Shown here piece after piece: positions 57,908-64,000 of a DNA stretch of 64,000 nt. Both the position numbers and the translations under genes were made by a program. The stretch comes from Brevibacterium atlanticum. GTDB lineage: Bacteria > Actinomycetota > Actinomycetes > Actinomycetales > Brevibacteriaceae. The notes below the pieces were generated by a model that did no database searches, had not been told where the DNA came from, and saw nothing but the letters and a program-made list of their open reading frames with translations. Each line of letters opens with the position of its first letter. Position 1 is the stretch's first letter. The stretch spans positions 2,470,503-2,534,502 of the forward strand of contig NZ_CP050152.1 in assembly GCF_011617245.1 (NCBI RefSeq), written 5' to 3'.

Positions 57908-59285
57908 GGGCCTTCGCCGCGCGCAGGTCTCGACCGGCCTGGCCGAGGATGAACAGTGCGAGGAGCACGCCGGCCACGCTCAGCCACACGCCCTCGGTCA
58001 TGAAGATGAGCACCATCGCGGCGAGGATCGGCACGAGGCGACGCAGCGACCACCACACGTAGCCGCCGAAGCTCGGCATGGGCACACTCGCCGAATCGGC
58101 CACGGACTTGACCATGAAGTTCGGGCCGTTGCCGATGTACGTGATCGCGCCTCCCATCACCGCGCCGAGCGAAACGGCGATGAGCAGCGTCTCGGCGACT
58201 CCGGCGACCCGCGGCTCGCCGGGAACCTGGGCGGCCATCTCGAAGAAGGTGACATAGGTCGGGGCATTGTCGAGAACGGAGGAGAGCCCGCCGGTGAAGA
58301 CGAACAGGGAGACCTCGCTCAGCGGGATCTTGTGGGCGACCTGGCCGAGATAGGCCAGCGCGGGCATCATCGTGAGGAAGATGCCGATGAAGAGCGCCCC
58401 GACCTCGAGGATCGGCGTCCACGTGAATTTGTTGAGGTTGAAGCGGGCGCCCCGGTCACCGAACAGGAACGCGGTGATCGCGGAGGCGAGCATGACGAGT
58501 TCACGCCAGGGCACATAGTCGGCGAGGCTCGCGTGTCCGGTCTCGATCGCGTGGGCGTCGACGGAGGGGATGAAGGCGACCGCGATGATGATGATCGCGA
58601 GGAACACGAGGCCGCTGGCTCCGCGCAGGCCGAGCTTCGTCTCGTATTCGGCGTCCTTCGCCAGGGCCTCGTCCGGTTCCTTCGCGTACATCTTCGAATC
58701 GAGAGCGAAGAAGGAGACGAGCAGCATCGCGTTGACGAACAGCCAGTACGGCCACAGCCCGAACGTCCATTCGAAGGGCACTCCGCGCAGCATCCCGAGG
58801 AACAGCGGCGGATCGCCCAGCGGAGTGAGCAGGCCGCCGCAGTTGGCGACGATGAAGATCGTGTAGATGACCGTGTGCGTCCGGTGGGTGCGGTCCTGGT
58901 TCGTGTTGAGGATCGAGCGGATGAGCAGCATCGCCGCGCCCGTGGTGCCGATGAAGGAGGCGAGAACGCCGCCGACGGCGAGGAAGATCGTGTTGTTCTT
59001 CGGTGTCGCCTTGATGTCGCCGACGAGGAAGATTCCGCCCGAGGCGACGAACAGGCTGCCGACGAGGACGATGAACTGGAAGTATTCGAGCAGCGCATGA
59101 GCGACGGTGCCGCCTTCTCCGCCGAGGAGGAACCACACTGCAATGGGCACGCCGAGGATGAGGGCGACGATGAGTTTGACGAGGTTGCGATCCCAGATCT
59201 TCTCCGTGGCCGGGATCAGGGGGAGCACTGCGATGCACCCGAGCAGAAGCACGAACGGAATGATGCTCCACCAGGCCACGACCAT
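57894..59285 (-). CDS. nhaD: Sodium:proton antiporter, NhaD type
   Basis: A 463-residue polytopic membrane protein of the ion-transporter superfamily, NhaD group, expected to exchange Na+ or Li+ for H+. About twelve hydrophobic segments. Characteristic stretches: GDIKATPKNNTIFLAVGGVL, IGTTGAAMLLIRSILNTNQD, VIYTIFIVANCGGLLTPLGD with PPLF, LSSVLDNAPTYVTFFEMAAQ, and AVMGGAITYIGNGPNFMVKS. ATG with GAAGGAGG a few bases upstream. Single gene on the minus strand. The last residues of the gene lie in a 27-bp duplication. Related families (CitM, ArsB) share the fold, but the TPLGDPPLF and GNGPNFMVK motifs fit NhaD. Confidence 0.88.
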   Translation of the reverse strand: MVVAWWSIIPFVLLLGCIAVLPLIPATEKIWDRNLVKLIVALILGVPIAVWFLLGGEGGTVAHALLEYFQFIVLVGSLFVASGGIFLVGDIKATPKNNTIFLAVGGVLASFIGTTGAAMLLIRSILNTNQDRTHRTHTVIYTIFIVANCGGLLTPLGDPPLFLGMLRGVPFEWTFGLWPYWLFVNAMLLVSFFALDSKMYAKEPDEALAKDAEYETKLGLRGASGLVFLAIIIIAVAFIPSVDAHAIETGHASLADYVPWRELVMLASAITAFLFGDRGARFNLNKFTWTPILEVGALFIGIFLTMMPALAYLGQVAHKIPLSEVSLFVFTGGLSSVLDNAPTYVTFFEMAAQVPGEPRVAGVAETLLIAVSLGAVMGGAITYIGNGPNFMVKSVADSASVPMPSFGGYVWWSLRRLVPILAAMVLIFMTEGVWLSVAGVLLALFILGQAGRDLRAAKAQSGR

Positions 59286-59491
59286 CCGAGCCCTCCTTCA
59301 CTGACTGTCGACGGGCGCTCCCGTCATGTCGACTCTGACCGATTCCCACTCTATTGAACCGTGACGGCAGCCCGTCGACCGGGTCTGCTCAATGGATGAC
59401 AACCTCGCCGAGGCGGCCCGCCCTGACCGTTTTCACCCGCGGTGACGCTGCCGGAGCCGCCTTCGCCGAGGTGGGGCTCGGCTGGCGGTGA

Positions 59492-60082
59492 TCAGGCCTC
59501 GGTGGTCTTCGTGTCCGTATGGGTCTCAGCTGCGCGAGCCGATTCCGCACGGTCGCCGGGAGCAGGTTCGGCCTCTGCCACATCAGCCTCGGCCCCATCG
59601 GCCGCCTCGGCGGAGACGCTCGGCTTCTTCAGCCCGATGACGAGTCCGATGATGGCCAGGACGAAGCACACGGCCACTCCGATGGTCAGCCCCGGCGCAG
59701 CCTGGTAACCGGCGGCCAGCGCCTTGAAGCCGATGAGGCCGACGGTCGAATAGATCGTCGCCCACATCGCACCGCCGACGGCGAGCGCCGGTAAGTACCT
59801 GCGGTAGCTCATTCCCGTCGTTCCGGCGGCGAGGTTGAGCACCGTCTGGACGCCGATCATGACGAAGCTCACCGCGATGACTGGGGCTCCGAAGCGTTCG
59901 ATCATACTTTCGGCCTTGCGGTACTTCGGTCCGGACATCAGGCGGTCGACGCGGTCGATCTTGCGGATGCCGGTGCGTGCCAGACGTCCGAGCAGGAAGG
60001 TTCCTCCGGCGCGGGCGAGGATGATGCCGAAGAGGATGAGCCAGGTGACAGCGATCGGCAACGACCAGTTCAGTGGGTTCAT
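59492..60082 (-). CDS. VTT/DedA-like small membrane protein
   Basis: A 196-residue protein with four hydrophobic segments and a VTT/SNARE-associated core: MIERFGAPVIAVSFVMIGVQ, TGMSYRRYLPALAVGGAMWA, TIYSTVGLIGF. DedA-family proteins move polyprenyl phosphates or other lipids; this one is short and diverged, lacking the full DedA motif FxRxxPxxR, so the lipid role is unproven. The C-terminal 45 residues are Ala/Glu-rich. ATG 60082 with GAGGAG twelve bases upstream. Its promoter region carries a TATGCT -10 and an overlapping DtxR/IdeR-like box, suggesting iron control. Confidence 0.75.
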   Translation of the reverse strand: MNPLNWSLPIAVTWLILFGIILARAGGTFLLGRLARTGIRKIDRVDRLMSGPKYRKAESMIERFGAPVIAVSFVMIGVQTVLNLAAGTTGMSYRRYLPALAVGGAMWATIYSTVGLIGFKALAAGYQAAPGLTIGVAVCFVLAIIGLVIGLKKPSVSAEAADGAEADVAEAEPAPGDRAESARAAETHTDTKTTEA

Positions 60083-60117
60083 CGTGGGTGTGCGCTCCTC
60101 ATATCTGGTACCCACTC

Positions 60118-60148
60118 AGCATAACCCGCTGAGGTTAGGTTTCCCTCA
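60118..60148 (-). promoter_or_regulatory. DtxR/IdeR-like iron box overlapping the promoter
   Basis: The 19-mer TGAGGTTAGGTTTCCCTCA (60130-60148) matches the known DtxR/IdeR consensus TTAGGTTAGGCTAACCTAA at 14 of 19 positions and is partly symmetric (TGAGG/CCTCA). A TATGCT -10 (60123-60118) on the minus strand puts it over the -35 region of the VTT/DedA-like gene, where a repressor would act. Confidence 0.5.
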
Positions 60149-60161
60149 CCGGCACTCCTGA

Positions 60162-60177
60162 CTCGCCTTCCGGCGAG
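60162..60177. terminator. Hairpin downstream of the amidohydrolase gene
   Basis: CTCGCC (60162-60167) and GGCGAG (60172-60177) around a TTCC loop, 42 bp after the amidohydrolase stop on the minus strand. No T-run follows. Confidence 0.45.
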
Positions 60178-60218
60178 AGCGATACCACCGTCGTTCCCAC
60201 AGGCACTGTCCCTACGGC

Positions 60219-61433
60219 TCAGACGCGCTCGCCGTCGAGGTAGACGGCATCCACGCGATTCTCGATGCCGCGGACATCGGCGGTGCGCAGGTCCCCACCC
60301 ACGACGACGAGGTCGGCGAGCCCGCCCTCACCGAGGTGGCCCACCCGATCATCGTCGAGTACGCGGGCAGCCACCGAGGTGCCGGCGGCGAGCGCCTCGA
60401 CCGTTGAGAGCCCCACCTCGGCGAGCAGGCTGATCTCTTCGAGGTTCTCCCCATGCGGGCCCACCCCGGCATCGGTGCCCAGGGCGATGGGCACCCCCGC
60501 TTCATGGGCGCGGGCGATCGACTCCCGGTGAGCCTGGACCACACGGTGGGCCTTGTCCACGACGGACGGCGGCAGACCGGCCCCCGCCTCAGCGGCCTTG
60601 ATGACCGCCTGCGGGGCCTGCAGGGTCGGGACGAGGTAGGTGCCGTGTTCGAGCATGAGGTCGATGGCCTCCTCGTCGAGGAAGATGCCGTGCTCGATCG
60701 AACGGACTCCGGCACGGACAGCGTTCTTGATCCCTGGTGCGCCCTGGGCGTGGGACATGACGTGGGCACCTTGGGCGGCCGCCTCGGCGACGATGACGGC
60801 GATCTCGGCCTCGGTGAACTGGGAGTGGCGGGGATCGTCCCGGGGTGAGAGCACACCGCCGGTGGAGCAGATCTTGATGTGGTCGGCGCCGGCCCGCAGC
60901 AGCTCGCGGGTCGTCTTCTGGACGCCTTCGAGTCCGTCGGCGACGCCGGAGGGGCGACCCGGGTGGGGCGAGAGGAACGGGGATTCGGCGCCGGAGACGA
61001 GGTGGAAGTCTCCGTGTCCGCCCGTCTGGGACATGATGTTCACCGCGATCGACAGGCGCGGGCCGCGCACGACGCCGGTCTCGACGGCGACCTTCGCACC
61101 GAGGTCGGTGCCGCCTGCATCGCGGACGGTGGTCACTCCGCCCTTGAGCGTGGCCTCCATATGGGCGACCGAATTGTAGAACTGCAGCGAGAACGGGTCG
61201 TGGAAGTTCGAGGTGGCGGCCGCCCCGGAGCTCGTCAGGTGGACGTGACAGTCGATGACTCCGGGGATGATCGTCTTGCCGGTGCAGTCGACGAAGTCGT
61301 CGCCGGCGTTGTGGGAGCCCTGACCGCCTTCCGTCACAGAGGCGACCCGGTCGGAGTCGATGACGACGTCGCGGGTGCCGGGAAGGAAGCGGGTGCCGTC
61401 GAATACGGTGGCGTGGGACAGGACGGTGGCCAT
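60219..61433 (-). CDS. Metal-dependent amidohydrolase (prolidase/imidazolonepropionase-like)
   Basis: A 404-residue cytoplasmic hydrolase of the amidohydrolase superfamily. Metal ligands: IIPGVIDCHVHLTSSG (His63, His65), ADHIKICSTGGVLSP (probable carboxylated or bridging Lys), AHVMSHAQGAPGIK and RSIEHGIFLDEEAI (His ligands), and ALGTDAGVGPHGEN (Asp). The family includes Xaa-Pro dipeptidases and other enzymes acting on small amides; the substrate cannot be told from motifs. ATG with GAGGAG upstream. Two tandem 16-bp repeats lie just upstream of the start, and the divergent peptide synthetase gene follows after 182 bp. A link between the two is possible but not shown. Confidence 0.88.
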   Translation of the reverse strand: MATVLSHATVFDGTRFLPGTRDVVIDSDRVASVTEGGQGSHNAGDDFVDCTGKTIIPGVIDCHVHLTSSGAAATSNFHDPFSLQFYNSVAHMEATLKGGVTTVRDAGGTDLGAKVAVETGVVRGPRLSIAVNIMSQTGGHGDFHLVSGAESPFLSPHPGRPSGVADGLEGVQKTTRELLRAGADHIKICSTGGVLSPRDDPRHSQFTEAEIAVIVAEAAAQGAHVMSHAQGAPGIKNAVRAGVRSIEHGIFLDEEAIDLMLEHGTYLVPTLQAPQAVIKAAEAGAGLPPSVVDKAHRVVQAHRESIARAHEAGVPIALGTDAGVGPHGENLEEISLLAEVGLSTVEALAAGTSVAARVLDDDRVGHLGEGGLADLVVVGGDLRTADVRGIENRVDAVYLDGERV

Positions 61434-61451
61434 GGGGCGGACTCCTCATCG

Positions 61452-61483
61452 TTGACGATCAGCTGGCTTGACGATCAGCTGGC
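61452..61483. repeat. Two perfect tandem 16-bp repeats upstream of the amidohydrolase
   Basis: TTGACGATCAGCTGGC occurs at 61452-61467 and 61468-61483 without a gap; each contains the palindrome CAGCTG. A partial third copy (TTGACGAT) lies at 61541. They lie 19-50 bp before the amidohydrolase start, right behind its ribosome site, an operator-like position. Confidence 0.6.
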
Positions 61484-61532
61484 GGTCGGTGCCGGTGCGG
61501 CATCGGCTCGTCCTTCACATCTATCACGGACC

Positions 61533-61556
61533 TCGCCCCGTTGACGATAGGGGCGA
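61533..61556. promoter_or_regulatory. Dyad TCGCCCC-N10-GGGGCGA in the divergent gap
   Basis: Perfect seven-base arms at 61533-61539 and 61550-61556; the loop contains TTGACGAT, the core of the 16-bp repeat. Between the amidohydrolase and the peptide synthetase starts. Confidence 0.4.
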
Positions 61557-61615
61557 AGTCCTGCCGCGAGATCTGTTCATGTTCACGACACCTTCACGGG
61601 CTAGCGTCACCGGCG

Positions 61616-64000
61616 ATGTCAGTGGCGGCACCCGCCGCGGCTGTTCCCGATCGACCCGGAAGACACGTGAGAGACTACGCACCGCAGTTCCCAGCACCCC
61701 CTCGCCCTCGTGGGGACCGCACCCTCATCGACATCCTCTTGGAGACGGCCGGCGATCATCCCGATCAGCCTGCGCTGGACGACGGCACCCGTGTGCTCAG
61801 CTACCGCGAGCTCGTCATCGCCATCCGCGATCTCGCCCTCCAGCTCGCCGAGGCCGGCATCGGTCCCGGTGACAAGGTCGGCGTCCGTGTGCCCTCGGGG
61901 TCGGTCGACCTGTACCTGGCGATCCTCGCCACCCTCATGCTCGGCGCCGCGTACGTTCCCGTCGACGTCGACGATCCCGATGAGCGAGCCCGCACCGTGT
62001 TCGCCGAGGCGGCCGTGACCGGTGTCATCACCGCCGGGTCACATATCGAATCCCGGAACGACCGCGGGCCCCTGGAGCGAGCGCAGCTGCGTTCTCCCAC
62101 ACCCGACGACGACTGCTGGGTGATCTTCACCTCCGGTTCGACCGGCACTCCGAAGGGTGTGGCCGTGACCCATCGCAGCGCCGCTGCCTTCGTCGACGCC
62201 GAGGCGGCTCTGTTCTGCCGGCCTGAACCGCTGGGTCCCGGTGACCGGGTGCTCGCGGGTCTGTCCGTGGCCTTCGACGCCAGCTGCGAGGAGATGTGGC
62301 TGGCGTGGCGCAGCGGTGCCTGCCTCGTCCCCGCTCCACGCGCGCTCGTGAAGTCCGGGATGGATCTGGGTCCGTGGCTGTCCTCACGCCAGATCACTGT
62401 CGTCTCAACCGTGCCGACCCTGGCCGCACTGTGGCCGGCCGAGAGCCTCGACAACGTCCGCCTGCTCATCTTCGGCGGCGAGGCCTGTCCGCCGGAGCTC
62501 GGCCGCAGACTCAATGACAACGACCGCGAGGTGTGGAACACGTACGGGCCCACCGAGGCGACCGTGGTCGCGTGCGCGGCCATGCTCGACGGCTCCGACC
62601 CTGTGCGCATCGGTCTGCCGCTGAGCGGTTGGGCTCTGGCCGTCGTCGATGCCGATGGTGTTCCCGTGGCTGAAGGCGAGACCGGTGAGCTCATCATCGG
62701 CGGGGTCGGCCTCGCCCGCTATCTCGACCCGGCCAAGGATGCCGAGAAGTTCGCTCCCATGCCCACTCTCGGCTGGGAGCGGGCCTACCGGTCCGGTGAC
62801 CTCGTGGTCAACGATCCCGAAGGTCTGGTCTTCGTCGGGCGTGCCGATGAGCAGATCAAGCTCGGGGGTCGGCGCATCGAACTCGGCGAGATCGACGCCG
62901 CCCTGCAGGCCCTGCCCGGCGTCGAAGGGGCAGCGGCCGCGGTGAAGACGACCCCGGCGGGCACGGACATCCTCATCGGCTACCTCGCCCTTGGTGGCTT
63001 GGGCGGTGCCGGTGATGGCGCCGGGCCCGGAGCCGGCGTCAGCACCGGCGCCGGTGCCGACGAATCCGACTTCCCCGGTTGGGAGGCCCGGCTGCGCGAG
63101 GAGCTTCCGGCGGCTCTCGTGCCCCGACTCGTCCTCGTCGACGAACTGCCGACGAAGACCTCGGGCAAGGTCGACCGCAATGCGCTGCCCTGGCCCCTCG
63201 GCGACGGCGATGAGTCCGGCGGAACCGATGAGACCTTCGATGCGGACACCGACTGGGTCGCACAGCAGTGGGCCGCCGTCCTCGGCGCCCGGCCGGGCAG
63301 CGACACGGACTTCTTCACCGCGGGCGGCGGGTCGCTTGCCGCCGCGCAGCTGGTCTCTCGCCTGCGCACCCGCCATCCCAGCGTGACCGTCGGCGACATC
63401 TACGCGCATCCGCGCTTCACCGCCCTGGCCAGGCTCTGCCTCGGCGAAGAGGGGTCGGGGATCGGCCCGGCGGGACCCAGACGCACGATCGGACGCACTT
63501 CGCGGGGGATGCAGATCTTCCAGGTCCTGCTCGGGATTCCGGTGCACATCCTCGGCGGGGTTCGATGGGTCGTGCTCGCAATGCTCGCGGCCAACCTCGG
63601 CGTCGGTCTGGGTGCGGATCTGCCGTTCACCCCGTGGCCGGTCGTCATCGTCCTCTTCCTCCTCTTCGTCACGGCGTGGGGTCGGATGCTCATCTCAGCA
63701 GGTGCCGCACGGCTGCTCATGGTCGACATCCGGCCCGGTGCCTATCCGCGGTCGGGGTGGGTGCACAAGCGGCTGTGGCTGGCTGAGCACATCGCCGACC
63801 TCGCCGCGGCCGTCTCGGTGGCGAGCGCCCCTTGGGTGACCTGGTACGCGAAGCTGTTGGGCAATCGGATCGGGGCCGACGCCGACCTGCATTCGGTGCC
63901 TCCGGTGACCGGGTTCCTCACCCTCGGCAAGGGGGCAGCCGTCGAACCCGAGGTCGACCTCAAGGGCTGGTGGGTCGACGGGGATCTGCTGCGCATCGGC
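61616..64000 (+). CDS. Pls/PosA-family non-ribosomal peptide synthetase (partial, 3' end outside)
   Basis: The first 795 codons of a large synthetase. ATG 61616 lies eight bases after a TAGCGT hexamer; GTG 61667 is an alternative start. An adenylation domain (about 40-535) shows all core motifs: VIFTSGSTGTPKGVAVTHR (A3), AFDASCEEMW (A4), NTYGPTEATV (A5), ERAYRSGDLVV (A7), GRADEQIKLGGRRIELGEI (A8) and PTKTSGKVDRNALP (A10). A carrier domain follows (about 540-605, FFTAGGGSLAAAQLVSRL, Ser is the phosphopantetheine site). Then come membrane helices (QVLLGIPVHILGGVRWVVLA and later) and GNRIGADADLHSVPPVTGFL, a left-handed-helix acyltransferase-like repeat. This A-T-membrane layout without a classical condensation domain is that of epsilon-poly-L-lysine synthetase (Pls) and relatives. 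Substrate unknown. Confidence 0.88.
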   Translation, partial: MSVAAPAAAVPDRPGRHVRDYAPQFPAPPRPRGDRTLIDILLETAGDHPDQPALDDGTRVLSYRELVIAIRDLALQLAEAGIGPGDKVGVRVPSGSVDLYLAILATLMLGAAYVPVDVDDPDERARTVFAEAAVTGVITAGSHIESRNDRGPLERAQLRSPTPDDDCWVIFTSGSTGTPKGVAVTHRSAAAFVDAEAALFCRPEPLGPGDRVLAGLSVAFDASCEEMWLAWRSGACLVPAPRALVKSGMDLGPWLSSRQITVVSTVPTLAALWPAESLDNVRLLIFGGEACPPELGRRLNDNDREVWNTYGPTEATVVACAAMLDGSDPVRIGLPLSGWALAVVDADGVPVAEGETGELIIGGVGLARYLDPAKDAEKFAPMPTLGWERAYRSGDLVVNDPEGLVFVGRADEQIKLGGRRIELGEIDAALQALPGVEGAAAAVKTTPAGTDILIGYLALGGLGGAGDGAGPGAGVSTGAGADESDFPGWEARLREELPAALVPRLVLVDELPTKTSGKVDRNALPWPLGDGDESGGTDETFDADTDWVAQQWAAVLGARPGSDTDFFTAGGGSLAAAQLVSRLRTRHPSVTVGDIYAHPRFTALARLCLGEEGSGIGPAGPRRTIGRTSRGMQIFQVLLGIPVHILGGVRWVVLAMLAANLGVGLGADLPFTPWPVVIVLFLLFVTAWGRMLISAGAARLLMVDIRPGAYPRSGWVHKRLWLAEHIADLAAAVSVASAPWVTWYAKLLGNRIGADADLHSVPPVTGFLTLGKGAAVEPEVDLKGWWVDGDLLRIG

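Noticed and set aside
1..64000. CRISPR arrays, insertion sequences or prophage genes
   Set aside because: No regularly spaced repeats with unique spacers, no transposase, integrase or phage structural gene was seen; gene order is that of core actinobacterial loci.

Overview
The window is a high-GC Gram-positive chromosome segment from an actinobacterium, with essentially no non-coding slack. The division and cell-wall cluster has the actinobacterial layout (mraZ to divIVA with sepF, yggT and pgeF, no ftsA, murB or ddl visible). MurE carries the DNPR motif typical of meso-diaminopimelate ligases, and GarA-type FHA, Rv2175c-type and DUF3040 proteins are present. Together these point to Micrococcales, most plausibly Brevibacterium; the genus is an inference from gene content only. 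There is no prophage, insertion sequence, CRISPR array or resistance island. It reads as core chromosome whose more unusual content lies in repeats, operators and low-complexity protein extensions. LAYOUT. 1-4.3 kb: the start of a cydDC-type ABC exporter gene and cydB and cydA (minus strand), divergent from a blaI-like repressor and an M56 membrane peptidase; the gap holds two back-to-back 17-bp dyads. 4.3-9.0 kb: topoisomerase subunit B (parE type), a secreted amidase lipoprotein and the primary sigma factor. 9.2-13.8 kb: a DUF4192 protein, a spermidine-synthase-like methyltransferase fold and a HelD/HelR RNA-polymerase-clearing helicase, followed by a 74-bp perfect palindrome. 14.1-21.2 kb (minus): nrdR, hisD, dnaE, rluD, lspA. 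21.3-40.2 kb (minus): the dcw cluster divIVA, yggT, sepF, pgeF, ftsZ, ftsQ, murC, murG, ftsW, murD, mraY, murF, murE, ftsI, ftsL, rsmH, mraZ (listed 5' to 3' on the plus strand, so transcription runs from mraZ). 40.6-45.3 kb (plus): a divergent moxR-DUF58-transglutaminase operon whose leader repeats the same GTGG-N6-GTGG boxes seen upstream of mraZ. 45.4-50.2 kb: YdcF-like DUF218, DUF3040, dinB, a lipoprotein coupled to a polyprenyl diphosphate synthase, and an Rv2175c-like DNA-binding protein. 50.3-53.9 kb (plus): a LysM/lytic transglycosylase overlapping a PASTA-domain Ser/Thr kinase. 54.1-57.4 kb (minus): gcvH, a GarA-like FHA protein with a long Gln/Gly/Tyr-rich region, DUF151 and class II DAHP synthase. 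57.7 kb: tRNA-Pro(GGG). 57.9-61.4 kb (minus): NhaD-type antiporter, a VTT/DedA-like membrane protein below a DtxR/IdeR-like box, and a metal-dependent amidohydrolase. 61.6 kb to the end (plus): a truncated Pls/PosA-type peptide synthetase. HOW IT WORKS TOGETHER. Most of the window is a growth and envelope module: lipid-II precursor synthesis (murE/F/D/C, mraY, murG), septal polymerisation (ftsW/ftsI), the divisome (ftsZ/Q/L, sepF, divIVA), its regulator (mraZ), peptidoglycan remodelling enzymes (amidase, LysM-SLT) and a PASTA kinase that could sense muropeptides and signal to the FHA protein encoded two kilobases away. Several genes have a TANNNT -10 hexamer 6-7 bp before the start codon, which suggests leaderless transcripts.
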